Source: Loxodes magnus (taxonomy: Eukaryota; Ciliophora; Karyorelictea; Loxodida; Loxodidae). Taken from it: a DNA stretch of 64,000 nt. Of this stretch, positions 13,846-27,787 are shown in pieces (position 1 is the stretch's first letter; every line of letters starts with the position of its first letter). The notes below the pieces were generated by a model. That model saw only the letters and a program-made list of their open reading frames with translations. It had not been told where the DNA came from and ran no database searches. A program made the translations under genes and the position numbers. The stretch spans positions 558,001 to 622,000 of the forward strand of contig CAMPDV010000121.1 in the NCBI GenBank assembly GCA_946699065.1, read 5' to 3'.

Positions 13846-16575
13846 ATGAACTATTCTTTTAGCATTTTTACTAATAGATATTCCATAGTTTATTATTTTG
13901 TAAGTCATTTCTTCTATCCATCATTCATTGCTTTAAATAAATTTTTATAAGCTTTTATACTTGTATAGTTTACCTGAAATTTCATCCTTGTTTTTACTAT
14001 TGTTATTGCAGAAGTTTTCACTTTTTATATCTTTTCATATTTTTTACTCATCTGCTTTATTTCTTCCCACTATTGCAAAACTCTTAAGGATCAAGTACTA
14101 TAATAAGCTTCCTAATATTAATAAGTTCTATTTTTAACGATTTCTTACTTTATATTAAACTAACTTGTACTTTCCTGGATTTAAGCATAACTCATTTATA
14201 AACAGCTTAGATAAAAGAAAAAAACTAACTGTCATGGCTTTCTTTTTGCTTTTATGCCTTGATAAATTTTACTCAATTCTGCTATACTCAAAGGGAGTTA
14301 AAAAACCTTCAGGAAATTCTATTTTTAAATCATTTAAAACTTTATGGATAAAGAAAGCTAAACCATTTGGTAGATTATCACTCTTTTCTTATAATTTTAC
14401 CAATATTTATCTCATTATTTGTCTTAAATGCTATTCTTACTCAGTATTTTCTTAGTCTTATGTTAGCTAAGTGGAGTTTGCTACCATTTAAAAAGCTGGA
14501 GTGCTTTCATTATCTTACTCATATATCAGCCTTTATAAATCCAAATTTTTACTATCCAAAATAATATGAAAGCAAGGCTTACAAATCTTTAATATTCACT
14601 TAAGACCAACTATTATATTTTGCTGCCTTAAGAAAGAAAAATCTAAAACTTTGCTTTGATACTAATAATATAAATCGGTAGTCTACTTTTCTAATTCCTC
14701 AAAGGATTTGGTTTATTTAAATGAATCGATTTCCTTTATATAATTAACTTGCTCTGCTTTTAAGTATTTTTACTCCTTTTACTCCTTTTAGTCTCATAGT
14801 TTCTTAGGCTAGCTAGATTCTTTTTTTTAATTCTAACTTTTTGGTTTTATTTTTCTTTTTATTTTAGGAAAATTCTTTTATTATCCAGTTAAAGCTTCAA
14901 ATTTTTACTCATTTAAAGGAGTTCTAATTATAAATTACGACTGGCTTTGCTTTATTTGAAATGAGTCTTCAAAACTACTTTGTAAATTATCATTATGATT
15001 AAGTAAAGAACTGATTGTAGGATTAAAAGAGTTTTTCTTACTAGCTATATCTATACTTTAATTTAAATTATATCCAAAATGCTTATTTGGGTTTTATGCT
15101 TAGCTAGTTTAATGATTATTACTTTGGAATATTTCATTAGCTTATAAAGCATAATTTCATGATTTATTTTGGCTGCTATTTTTATGGTACTTTTGCTTGA
15201 TACTAACTAAATCTTAAATTTAAAGTTAAGGTACTTTTAATTTTTTTATTTATTTTGTTTATTAATTTCCAGTGTAGTTATTTAACTCTATTTATTAAGA
15301 ACTAGGAATACCATAATATTTACTATTTAATTGTTGAAAGAAAGATAACTATTAAGCTTTCTTCTTTGGTTTTAGTTTTTCTTTTTTATTACTATAATCT
15401 CTGGACTTTGAAACTTATTTATTGAGTTAATCACTAGAGCTACTCAAAAACTAGGAATCAATAGCATTTAACTACATTTATGAATTATTCTATTTTTGCT
15501 ATTATTTAGTATCAGTACCATACTAATATTGCTTCCTTCTAAATTCCTAAACTCAATTTTCAAGTGTTTACTAATTAAAATTAAATGAAGTATTGGATTA
15601 AGAAATTTATCCAACCAAAACTTTATATTTTTTACTCTATTTAACTAAAATCTAAGGAGTTTCGCAGGGCACGTTCTTCTCTCCAAAGTTTATAAGTTCC
15701 TTAGATTTGCTTATTTTTTGTAATTTTCTATTTGAATCTTTAGTTACTTTTATCTTAAAATTCTATGTATGCTAATTAAACTTTTTAAAAACTTTCAACT
15801 TTGTTTTTATCTAATCTTAGTTTAGTCTATTTCCATTATCCAAAATTTCAGCTGACTTTGTCATTATAATAGGTGTTTGATCTAACTAGAGTTGATTTTA
15901 ATTTATAGTTATAATACATTCTGGCTATATTCTAGGTTGCATATTATACTTATTACTAAAATTTAATTAATGAAATATAATTAAATTAATCATAGCACTG
16001 ATTAAACAACACTCTAGCTATATAAATGTTCATTTTGTTTCTTTCTAATATCTATTTAAATCATTTAGCTATTATATCTATTTGCATCTCTTATATCAAG
16101 ATATATTTGAGAAATTCTAGAATTATTTTTCTTTTATTTTAACAGCAGAATTTAAAAATCTGAGTAAAAAGAATAAAATTATAAATATAGCTAGCTAGAT
16201 TTTAAAATCTAATTATATAAAGTATATAAAGTAGATAATATTTAAAACTATAAATACACTATATATATAAAATACCCTATAAATGTATAATTGAAAACAT
16301 TAAGATTAATAATGATAATGACTTTATACTTATAAAAATCTATTTCATAATTTAGACTTTTAAATGTGACACTATAAGTAATTTAAGCTTCTCTATTAGT
16401 CCCTTAGTTAATATATCTATTTTTATTTTTTATTTACTAACTTTTTTTAAATTATTTCAGTAGCTTACAAAACCTATTAAATAGAAGCTCTTACAATATT
16501 AAAGTTCATATAATTGATAAAATACTATAACTTTTTTTAATTTTTAAAGCTAAGAAAAAAATTAAAAGTTCATGA
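13846..16575 (+). CDS. Unrecognised polytopic membrane protein, multi-exon
   Basis: The reading starts at ATG 13846 with strongly hydrophobic segments. It changes frame once near 14095-14125 (candidate GT-AG intron of 13 or 31 nt), again at a 16-nt GT-AG intron 14297-14312 (GTTAAAAAACCTTCAG), and again at a second 16-nt intron 15673-15688 (GTTCTTCTCTCCAAAG). Removing these joins frames into a continuous Leu/Phe/Tyr-rich protein with many membrane segments. In-frame TGA sit in Trp-like contexts. The end is uncertain: an in-frame TGA occurs at 16573-16575, but coding quality fades after about 16250. I recognise no family. Its layout (N-terminal helices, basic loop, more helices) resembles the preceding gene, so they may be distant relatives. 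Confidence 0.45.
14297..14312 (+). other. Predicted 16-nt GT-AG intron
   Basis: GTTAAAAAACCTTCAG. Removing it shifts the frame exactly as needed to join two protein-like segments of the membrane protein gene. Its length matches the 15-16 nt introns known in heterotrich ciliates. Confidence 0.6.
15673..15688 (+). other. Predicted 16-nt GT-AG intron
   Basis: GTTCTTCTCTCCAAAG. Its removal restores the frame between the segment ending KEFRRA and the following hydrophobic segment of the same gene. Confidence 0.55.
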
Positions 16576-18990
16576 ATCTGAAAGAAATTTAAAAAGCTTT
16601 TGTGTTTAAAGTTTAAAATAATTTTAATTTTTAAGGTATTAAATAAAAGATATGCTAAATGGAATATTATATACATAATAATTTTATGTAATTAGTAAAT
16701 TTAAGTTAAAATATATAAAACGTTATAAATACAATTTAATACAATTGTTTTAAGATTTAATTGTTAAAATAGCTATTGTTTATAATTAGATTAATAGTCA
16801 TTCAAAAGTTAAAAATATAAAAAATAAATGAAAATAGTTGATTAATGCTAATTGTTTTAAAATAGAATTAAATTACTTCTAACTAATATAAATAAAGTAT
16901 TTTTGTATAAGCTATTTATATTCTTTAATATAAATAGTTATTTTCTCTAAACTTATGATATTTATTTATTCCAAATATGCATTATATTAATTTAGCAATA
17001 CATTTAAGAGGATATTTTTATCATATATAATTTTACCTTATATTTATCTCTTTACATTTTAGTTTTGGTCTATTTAGATTTTCTATATAAAGCATTTATG
17101 AATATATAAAGGTACTTAATTACATGTATATGAATATTAATCTTTCCAGAATTAAGAAGATAAGCTTTATTATTATTAAAAGAACATATTTATGCTTTTT
17201 AAATTTTATTTTACTTATATCAAATTATAGATATTTGTTTAATTTAGTATTCCTTTATTTTTATATATAGCTTTATTAGGTTTAACACTAAAACGTTATT
17301 TAATAGCTTATAAGAGCTAAAATTTTAAATAAAGTAAATAGCAGTGCGATTTCTTTAAATGCATGTAATTTATTATAATTTAAGCAATTGCTTAAACTTA
17401 TTTTTAGACTTATGGATAAAGTAAATTTTTGAATTTTAAGCATTCTTTCTATACTTAAAGAATTTAGTAAAAGGTAGAAATATAAAAAAGAAACAAGAAA
17501 CTTAGAACCAAATATCACTAACATCTCTCAGAGAAGATTATTAGACTTTATTAGAATATTGAATTTATCTATTTTAAAACTCTTTTTTAAAATTAATAAT
17601 CTAAAATATAAATATGAAGCTTTTATTGCAGTATGAATTGTGACAGTTAAAGTTAAGAAGAGAGATAAATTACAATAATTTAGTAATTTACTTATATTAA
17701 ATAAAATTATTGAACATAAATATAACTTATTAAGACTATATTAAATTAAAGCTATTAAATAGATCATTTAATTTTAAATAAATCTTTTGAGTAAAGCAGA
17801 AAGTAAAAATAGAGTTTATTCTTAATTTATGCTGATTTATTTTAGATATATATTATAGTATAAGATTATATTATAAAAGTTGTATCATATCTGTGAGATA
17901 TTATAATAGATACTTTAAGACTAATATAAAAATTCCTTAACTTATGTTCTATAGAATTCTTAGATCACTCTTATTAAAAAGGTTGAATTATGTAAAAAAG
18001 ATTGGAATAATCTAATATATTATATAGGATTATGAGTATAAAATATAAATACTTACAATAATAGCATTAAAGAAGAGATTTATATTTCTTAAAGGCATAA
18101 AAATGTTTTAATCAGATTTTTCTGAAAATATCTTATTAAGCTAAAAGTTTAAAATATTTTTTAAATATTACCTAGGATTTTATCATAGTAAGTTTACATT
18201 AATACATAGAGATTATTTTATTTATAATTATTTACTAACTAGTTTTAAATTCCACTATAAAAGAAGAATAATAATACCTATACAAGTATGCTTAAATTTC
18301 CATTGTAAAGATTTTCTATAAAGTTGTCATTAAAGTATATAAATAAAAATTTTAAATTATAAAAAATTTAAAAGTTTAAAAAGTAAAACTTAAAATAAAT
18401 CCATAATAATTATATCCCAATATTTCATATTTAAAAATTATAATTTTAAATTAAATATTAAAAGATATCATTTCTTTTAACTTATTTATATAATTTTACA
18501 TTTTTCGTGCAAATTACCAATAAAAAAGTTTTTAATTTTATAAAAATATGAAGGCAAAGCAAATTATAAAATAAGATAAAATCCAATAAAAAAATGTAAA
18601 TAATCTAGATTTATCTAAAATCGTAAAAAACAGTAGTAGCAATACACTCAACTATAAATAAAGTTTATATTTATTTTATTTCTAAATTTATTTTAGAATT
18701 TTTAAAGTAAATTTATATCCTTTAAAATTTGAAATTAGTTCTGAATATATAATTTAATTAATTATATCTATGAAAAGTTTTGCAAGATTATCTTATTATA
18801 TACAATTATTTCATATTTTTTAATTTAAGAAATAATTAACTACTGATTATTTATAATATAAAGCATTTACATTATTATTTATATTTGTCTCTTAAAAATC
18901 CTAAAAAGTAAATAAGTTTATAAATATTTTTTAATTTTTATTGGTATTAATTTAAAATCGTTATAATAATAATAGTAAACTAAATGCTAA
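16576..18990. other. AT-rich region without a convincing gene
   Basis: Long runs of A and T with low-complexity translations in every frame. A minus-strand ORF of 74 codons at 17300-17524 is the best candidate, but it has no recognisable feature. Confidence 0.4.
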
Positions 18991-18999
18991 AAAAATGTT

Positions 19000-19792
19000 T
19001 TGGCATATTCTAGACTTTCAATCCGTTCCTGCCGCCATTTTTTTGACTCGGATGGATACCGCGACCATTTTTTTATGTGGATGGTTTCCACTGATTGCTT
19101 TCAAAAGAGCGCATAGACATTTTTTATTTGTATATTCCTGTTGGAGTTATCCATAGAAAATTCAATGCTCTTCATGTTCTTTATTATACTTTTTCATTTA
19201 ATTTCTTTCATTCTCAGCATCTTCTTAATAAGTGGTAATTGGATTGGCAATATCAACATTATTTTTTAATCTTCTTTTGACTAATATGTTTTTTAAATAG
19301 CTTATTTTCAATATTTTCTAGTCTTTTAATTAAGTTATTATCATATCTAATTTCTTTCTGTTCTTAAACACTTTATAATGGAGTGAAAACTTTTTCAATT
19401 TCCATCTTTGATGTACGTTAAGATTTTTATTGTGATTACATTCAAAGTTGTTCTTCCGTTATTACCTTGTTTTCTATTAGCTGATTTTTAAGGATTTTCA
19501 TTTCATTACTTTGCACGTCAATGTTTGTTGTAAGTTCCCGTATTAATAAGTCTTAATTATATATTGTTTCTTCGTATCGGGATATAATTCTTTACATTTG
19601 TTCGATCTTTTGTCGTAGTTCCTCTGAAATATCTGATTTAAATTCCTCAGCTTGCAAAGTTCCGATCATTATTTTACCTTATGAGTCGGAACTTGATTCT
19701 TCTTATTGTTTTTCTTTTTATCGAAGTACTTAAGCAGCCTTTTTCCGAGCATTTCTTATTTGATTTTTATATAGTCTAATGTTCTGCTCCAT
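19000..19792 (-). CDS. Coiled-coil protein with CCHC zinc knuckle
   Basis: From ATG 19792 on the minus strand, about 178 hydrophilic residues rich in Glu, Gln, Lys and Asn look like coiled coil. A C-x2-C-x4-H-x4-C zinc knuckle follows (CWYCQSNYHLLRRC, residues 179-192). One knuckle residue is a TGA read as Trp. The segment after the knuckle resembles the plus-strand gene at 59598: a shared K-x-LN and then RTW here against RSW there, where Trp is TGA in this gene and TGG in the other. Coiled coil plus knuckle is typical of Gag-like or LINE ORF1-like RNA-binding proteins, but no polymerase, protease or terminal repeat is visible nearby. The 3' end is uncertain. Near it, two copies of a 28-nt unit (ATCC...AAAAAAATGG) occur at about 19031-19090. 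Confidence 0.6.
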
Positions 19793-21270
19793 CTTTTTTT
19801 TTAAATTTAAATATTGTTATAATTTAAATTTATATTTTAATCTATTTGTATTTTATAAAGATTATATAATTAAAAAAAATTAAATTTAACAGATAGAGAA
19901 TAGTCATATTTAGCAATTTTATTTTATTTAAATTTAATTAAGATGATTAATTTAAAATTCTTATATTTTAATCCTTTTTATTAATAATTTCTTTTATCTA
20001 GATTTAAATTATAAAAGTAAATAACCATAAATATTAGAAAATATTAATTTCCCTTGTATTAAAAGTAATTTTTTAATTTTATATAATATATAATACTATT
20101 ATATAAATTATTAATCTTTTATCTATTTGCTAAAATATCATCTTCATAATAATTTATTTATTTAGAAATTATAAGGTTAATTTAAATCTAACTAGATAAA
20201 TACACAATTCGCATACCTATTTATTTCTCCGCCATTAAAAAATAAGGAAACTTTCTTAATATTGTTATAGATTCAATTTCTAAATGAAGTTAAGAATTTT
20301 ACTCTAAAATTTTTGAAGTTATAACTATTCTAATGTAGCTAGTATAAATATTATGATTTGCTTAATATAAATATTAAATTTTATTATTAATATATGCATT
20401 AAATTATATTATTTTTATAAATACATTTAAATACTAATTATTAAATTCCCTTTTATATTCAATAACATTTAAATATAAAAATAAATTTGAATATTTTTAT
20501 CTTTCATTTATTTTAAACTACTTGAGAAAAATGTTTTAAGAATAATATGATTTATTAATTATTTCAAAATGAGATATTAAAAAATATTTAATAAGTAATA
20601 TGAAAGATTAATATTAATTATGATTTATTAAAATAATATTATTTATTCTATGTAATTTTAATTTAAAAATTACTTTACTACTTTATAAAGAGATTTAATG
20701 TGCAAACCGATTAATAACAAATTATAAATGAAATTTCACACTAAACTAATAAAAAGAAAACTTTATAATTAAACATAAAAAATAAATAAAAATCTTAAAT
20801 TGCTACAAAAAATAAAATAAAATATCCTTAAAAAATCAAAAAGAAATTTTAAATTTAAAAATAGAAAACAAAGATTAAATAAAATATATTCAAAAAAAAC
20901 AAAAAAATTAAATATCATTCTAAAAAATAAAAAAATCAATTTTACGAGCAATATTAAAGACTAAATCAAAAGAAAATTAAAAATTAAAAAATTAGATTAC
21001 ATGTCGAAAAAAAAACTCGAAAAAAAAAGATTCATAAATAAAATCTCTAAAAGAGAAGTGAAAAGAGTAGAAAAAAAAAAAAAACTAAAAATTTAAAAAA
21101 GAAAAAAACTAAAATACAAAAAAAATATATAAAAATTAAAAAAAAATGAAAATTTTTAAAGTGCTACCTAACCAAAGAAAAAGTTAAAAATAATAAATTT
21201 TGGAAAATAAAAATATTATAATAAAGTTACGAAAACTAAAAAAAAAAATAAATAAATGTAAAAAGTTAAA
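19793..21270. other. AT-rich region, A-rich towards the array
   Basis: No gene seen. From about 20700 the plus strand becomes strongly A-rich, with homopolymer runs up to the first unit of the 1071-bp array. Confidence 0.5.
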
Positions 21271-21361
21271 TAAAAGATTTAACGTTAGTATATTACTTAA
21301 AAATAATTAAACTATTTTTATAACCAAACACTATTATCTCACATATATATATGAATCACAT

Positions 21362-22036
21362 TCACTAACTTAATCCCATGTTAACATTTCCTAATTTCTA
21401 TTACTGTTTAAGCGCTATTTATCGTTTGTATTCACTGTTGTAAACTACGAATGCTGAAGTAACTACTGGTACATCTTCTTGGTTAACTTGAGTTTTTCTT
21501 TTTGCTAGTTATTTCATTATTTACTTAAGTTTATCATTTTTTTCATTTTGTAAATAGGTGCAAATATAATCACTAAAATCACTCACTTATAATTAACTTG
21601 TGAACATTTTTACACTATATGAGTCATTTTTCGAAAACTACTTCAATAGAAAATAAAATCTATTTTTCACTTAATGATCATTCCTTCCTTGTATGTAAGA
21701 CTTTATTTTACACCATTATAGTCCTTGAGACTTTTTTAATACAATGAATAAATCTTCAGCTTCAGTCCAATTACCTTTCTTTAGATTTGGATCTAAACAA
21801 TTGTAATATCTTTATCTTGTCTTCAACCTATCTCGTACACTGTTACCTGCATGGAACTAACTGTTTAGTTAGCTAGATAAACTCTTCCACGACACCTTTT
21901 AATTATTCTTGAATTTATTCTAAACTTTCTCTAAAAGATACTAATCTTCTTCCCTACTCCAACCTGATTATGTTGGAAGTGTCTATATGATGGGTAAATG
22001 TTTTTCCAGTGATAAGTAAAGGAGGTTTTGTTACAT
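21362..22036 (-). CDS. Two-repeat Myb DNA-binding protein, array copy 1
   Basis: A 224-residue protein from ATG 22036 to TGA 21364-21362, without introns. Two Myb/SANT repeats are clear. Repeat 1 covers about residues 26-80, starting SGWSREEDQYLLEKV and ending TRQRYYNCLDP. Repeat 2 covers about 88-133, with KGNWTEAED, a second Trp at 108 and the recognition-helix region GRNDHQVKNRFYFLLKQ. The regularly spaced Trp residues and the LDP linker are diagnostic. The C-terminal 90 residues are Gln/Lys-rich with no known domain. It is expected to bind DNA in the nucleus as a transcription factor or chromatin protein. An in-frame ATG 81 nt upstream (22117) could add 27 residues, but copy 19 lacks it, so the common start is used. 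Standard-code reading hides the gene because Gln codons are TAA/TAG. Confidence 0.9.
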
Positions 22037-22432
22037 TATTATATTTAATATTAAAGTTACTTATTTAAATTGTTTAATACTATTTAGTTAATCAATTTAA
22101 GATAGACTTTTTATCATCTGACTTCATCCTTAAAACTTATAAACAGTATCCTGTTACTAGACTCTATATTTCCAAGTTTTTCTACTACTCTTTAAATATC
22201 TAACTAGCTTAATTCTTTGAAAAACTTTCCTTTATGAAAATAAATACTAATGGTACATAAATAACTATAAAGAAAAGATTAATATGCAAATATATTTCAT
22301 TATTATGATTAAATTTGCTAATTATTAGAATGTTCACACTATAAAAGATTTAACGTTAGTATATTACTTAAAAATAATTAAACTATTTTTATAACCAAAC
22401 ACTATTATCTCACATATATATATGAATCACAT

Positions 22433-23107
22433 TCACTAACTTAATCCCATGTTAACATTTCCTAATTTCTATTACTGTTTAAGCGCTATTTATCGTTTGT
22501 ATTCACTGTTGTAAACTACGAATGCTGAAGTAACTACTGGTACATCTTCTTGGTTAACTTGAGTTTTTCTTTTTGCTAGTTATTTCATTATTTACTTAAG
22601 TTTATCATTTTTTTCATTTTGTAAATAGGTGCAAATATAATCACTAAAATCACTCACTTATAATTAACTTGTGAACATTTTTACACTATATGAGTCATTT
22701 TTCGAAAACTACTTCAATAGAAAATAAAATCTATTTTTCACTTAATGATCATTCCTTCCTTGTATGTAAGACTTTATTTTACACCATTATAGTCCTTGAG
22801 ACTTTTTTAATACAATGAATAAATCTTCAGCTTCAGTCCAATTACCTTTCTTTAGATTTGGATCTAAACAATTGTAATATCTTTATCTTGTCTTCAACCT
22901 ATCTCGTACACTGTTACCTGCATGGAACTAACTGTTTAGTTAGCTAGATAAACTCTTCCACGACACCTTTTAATTATTCTTGAATTTATTCTAAACTTTC
23001 TCTAAAAGATACTAATCTTCTTCCCTACTCCAACCTGATTATGTTGGAAGTGTCTATATGATGGGTAAATGTTTTTCCAGTGATAAGTAAAGGAGGTTTT
23101 GTTACAT
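22433..23107 (-). CDS. Myb protein, array copy 2
   Basis: Same 224-residue two-repeat Myb protein as copy 1. It has its own 396-bp spacer upstream and the C variant at the polymorphic site. Confidence 0.88.
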
Positions 23108-23503
23108 TATTATATTTAATATTAAAGTTACTTATTTAAATTGTTTAATACTATTTAGTTAATCAATTTAAGATAGACTTTTTATCATCTGACTTCATCC
23201 TTAAAACTTATAAACAGTATCCTGTTACTAGACTCTATATTTCCAAGTTTTTCTACTACTCTTTAAATATCTAACTAGCTTAATTCTTTGAAAAACTTTC
23301 CTTTATGAAAATAAATACTAATGGTACATAAATAACTATAAAGAAAAGATTAATATGCAAATATATTTCATTATTATGATTAAATTTGCTAATTATTAGA
23401 ATGTTCACACTATAAAAGATTTAACGTTAGTATATTACTTAAAAATAATTAAACTATTTTTATAACCAAACACTATTATCTCACATATATATATGAATCA
23501 CAT

Positions 23504-24178
23504 TCACTAACTTAATCCCATGTTAACATTTCCTAATTTCTATTACTGTTTAAGCGCTATTTATCGTTTGTATTCACTGTTGTAAACTACGAATGCTGAA
23601 GTAACTACTGGTACATCTTCTTGGTTAACTTGAGTTTTTCTTTTTGCTAGTTATTTCATTATTTACTTAAGTTTATCATTTTTTTCATTTTGTAAATAGG
23701 TGCAAATATAATCACTAAAATCACTCACTTATAATTAACTTGTGAACATTTTTACACTATATGAGTCATTTTTCGAAAACTACTTCAATAGAAAATAAAA
23801 TCTATTTTTCACTTAATGATCATTCCTTCCTTGTATGTAAGACTTTATTTTACACCATTATAGTCCTTGAGACTTTTTTAATACAATGAATAAATCTTCA
23901 GCTTCAGTCCAATTACCTTTCTTTAGATTTGGATCTAAACAATTGTAATATCTTTATCTTGTCTTCAACCTATCTCGTACACTGTTACCTGCATGGAACT
24001 AACTGTTTAGTTAGCTAGATAAACTCTTCCACGACACCTTTTAATTATTCTTGAATTTATTCTAAACTTTCTCTAAAAGATACTAATCTTCTTCCCTACT
24101 CCAACCTGATTATGTTGGAAGTGTCTATATGATGGGTAAATGTTTTTCCAGTGATAAGTAAAGGAGGTTTTGTTACAT
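23504..24178 (-). CDS. Myb protein, array copy 3
   Basis: Same two-repeat Myb protein as copy 1, C variant. Confidence 0.88.
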
Positions 24179-24574
24179 TATTATATTTAATATTAAAGTT
24201 ACTTATTTAAATTGTTTAATACTATTTAGTTAATCAATTTAAGATAGACTTTTTATCATCTGACTTCATCCTTAAAACTTATAAACAGTATCCTGTTACT
24301 AGACTCTATATTTCCAAGTTTTTCTACTACTCTTTAAATATCTAACTAGCTTAATTCTTTGAAAAACTTTCCTTTATGAAAATAAATACTAATGGTACAT
24401 AAATAACTATAAAGAAAAGATTAATATGCAAATATATTTCATTATTATGATTAAATTTGCTAATTATTAGAATGTTCACACTATAAAAGATTTAACGTTA
24501 GTATATTACTTAAAAATAATTAAACTATTTTTATAACCAAACACTATTATCTCACATATATATATGAATCACAT

Positions 24575-25249
24575 TCACTAACTTAATCCCATGTTAACAT
24601 TTCCTAATTTCTATTACTGTTTAAGCGCTATTTATCGTTTGTATTCACTGTTGTAAACTACGAATGCTGAAGTAACTACTGGTACATCTTCTTGGTTAAC
24701 TTGAGTTTTTCTTTTTGCTAGTTATTTCATTATTTACTTAAGTTTATCATTTTTTTCATTTTGTAAATAGGTGCAAATATAATCACTAAAATCACTCACT
24801 TATAATTAACTTGTGAACATTTTTACACTATATGAGTCATTTTTCGAAAACTACTTCAATAGAAAATAAAATCTATTTTTCACTTAATGATCATTCCTTC
24901 CTTGTATGTAAGACTTTATTTTACACCATTATAGTCCTTGAGACTTTTTTAATACAATGAATAAATCTTCAGCTTCAGTCCAATTACCTTTCTTTAGATT
25001 TGGATCTAAACAATTGTAATATCTTTATCTTGTCTTCAACCTATCTCGTACACTGTTACCTGCATGGAACTAACTGTTTAGTTAGCTAGATAAACTCTTC
25101 CACGACACCTTTTAATTATTCTTGAATTTATTCTAAACTTTCTCTAAAAGATACTAATCTTCTTCCCTACTCCAACCTGATTATGTTGGAAGTGTCTATA
25201 TGATGGGTAAATGTTTTTCCAGTGATAAGTAAAGGAGGTTTTGTTACAT
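24575..25249 (-). CDS. Myb protein, array copy 4
   Basis: Same two-repeat Myb protein as copy 1, C variant. Confidence 0.88.
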
Positions 25250-25645
25250 TATTATATTTAATATTAAAGTTACTTATTTAAATTGTTTAATACTATTTAG
25301 TTAATCAATTTAAGATAGACTTTTTATCATCTGACTTCATCCTTAAAACTTATAAACAGTATCCTGTTACTAGACTCTATATTTCCAAGTTTTTCTACTA
25401 CTCTTTAAATATCTAACTAGCTTAATTCTTTGAAAAACTTTCCTTTATGAAAATAAATACTAATGGTACATAAATAACTATAAAGAAAAGATTAATATGC
25501 AAATATATTTCATTATTATGATTAAATTTGCTAATTATTAGAATGTTCACACTATAAAAGATTTAACGTTAGTATATTACTTAAAAATAATTAAACTATT
25601 TTTATAACCAAACACTATTATCTCACATATATATATGAATCACAT

Positions 25646-26320
25646 TCACTAACTTAATCCCATGTTAACATTTCCTAATTTCTATTACTGTTTAAGCGCT
25701 ATTTATCGTTTGTATTCACTGTTGTAAACTACGAATGCTGAAGTAACTACTGGTACATCTTCTTGGTTAACTTGAGTTTTTCTTTTTGCTAGTTATTTCA
25801 TTATTTACTTAAGTTTATCATTTTTTTCATTTTGTAAATAGGTGCAAATATAATCACTAAAATCACTCACTTATAATTAACTTGTGAACATTTTTACACT
25901 ATATGAGTCATTTTTCGAAAACTACTTCAATAGAAAATAAAATCTATTTTTCACTTAATGATCATTCCTTCCTTGTATGTAAGACTTTATTTTACACCAT
26001 TATAGTCCTTGAGACTTTTTTAATACAATGAATAAATCTTCAGCTTCAGTCCAATTACCTTTCTTTAGATTTGGATCTAAACAATTGTAATATCTTTATC
26101 TTGTCTTCAACCTATCTCGTACACTGTTACCTGCATGGAACTAACTGTTTAGTTAGCTAGATAAACTCTTCCACGACACCTTTTAATTATTCTTGAATTT
26201 ATTCTAAACTTTCTCTAAAAGATACTAATCTTCTTCCCTACTCCAACCTGATTATGTTGGAAGTGTCTATATGATGGGTAAATGTTTTTCCAGTGATAAG
26301 TAAAGGAGGTTTTGTTACAT
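25646..26320 (-). CDS. Myb protein, array copy 5
   Basis: Same two-repeat Myb protein as copy 1, C variant. Confidence 0.88.
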
Positions 26321-26716
26321 TATTATATTTAATATTAAAGTTACTTATTTAAATTGTTTAATACTATTTAGTTAATCAATTTAAGATAGACTTTTTATCA
26401 TCTGACTTCATCCTTAAAACTTATAAACAGTATCCTGTTACTAGACTCTATATTTCCAAGTTTTTCTACTACTCTTTAAATATCTAACTAGCTTAATTCT
26501 TTGAAAAACTTTCCTTTATGAAAATAAATACTAATGGTACATAAATAACTATAAAGAAAAGATTAATATGCAAATATATTTCATTATTATGATTAAATTT
26601 GCTAATTATTAGAATGTTCACACTATAAAAGATTTAACGTTAGTATATTACTTAAAAATAATTAAACTATTTTTATAACCAAACACTATTATCTCACATA
26701 TATATATGAATCACAT

Positions 26717-27391
26717 TCACTAACTTAATCCCATGTTAACATTTCCTAATTTCTATTACTGTTTAAGCGCTATTTATCGTTTGTATTCACTGTTGTAAAC
26801 TACGAATGCTGAAGTAACTACTGGTACATCTTCTTGGTTAACTTGAGTTTTTCTTTTTGCTAGTTATTTCATTATTTACTTAAGTTTATCATTTTTTTCA
26901 TTTTGTAAATAGGTGCAAATATAATCACTAAAATCACTCACTTATAATTAACTTGTGAACATTTTTACACTATATGAGTCATTTTTCGAAAACTACTTCA
27001 ATAGAAAATAAAATCTATTTTTCACTTAATGATCATTCCTTCCTTGTATGTAAGACTTTATTTTACACCATTATAGTCCTTGAGACTTTTTTAATACAAT
27101 GAATAAATCTTCAGCTTCAGTCCAATTACCTTTCTTTAGATTTGGATCTAAACAATTGTAATATCTTTATCTTGTCTTCAACCTATCTCGTACACTGTTA
27201 CCTGCATGGAACTAACTGTTTAGTTAGCTAGATAAACTCTTCCACGACACCTTTTAATTATTCTTGAATTTATTCTAAACTTTCTCTAAAAGATACTAAT
27301 CTTCTTCCCTACTCCAACCTGATTATGTTGGAAGTGTCTATATGATGGGTAAATGTTTTTCCAGTGATAAGTAAAGGAGGTTTTGTTACAT
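26717..27391 (-). CDS. Myb protein, array copy 6
   Basis: Same two-repeat Myb protein as copy 1, C variant. Confidence 0.88.
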
Positions 27392-27787
27392 TATTATATT
27401 TAATATTAAAGTTACTTATTTAAATTGTTTAATACTATTTAGTTAATCAATTTAAGATAGACTTTTTATCATCTGACTTCATCCTTAAAACTTATAAACA
27501 GTATCCTGTTACTAGACTCTATATTTCCAAGTTTTTCTACTACTCTTTAAATATCTAACTAGCTTAATTCTTTGAAAAACTTTCCTTTATGAAAATAAAT
27601 ACTAATGGTACATAAATAACTATAAAGAAAAGATTAATATGCAAATATATTTCATTATTATGATTAAATTTGCTAATTATTAGAATGTTCACACTATAAA
27701 AGATTTAACGTTAGTATATTACTTAAAAATAATTAAACTATTTTTATAACCAAACACTATTATCTCACATATATATATGAATCACAT

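Noticed and set aside
17300-17524. Minus-strand 74-codon ORF in the gene-poor region
   Set aside because: It is hydrophobic and low in complexity, with no homolog in the window and no support from codon composition.
20769-20951. Minus-strand 60-codon Phe/Leu-rich ORF
   Set aside because: It is the complement of A-rich low-complexity DNA and has no coding signal.
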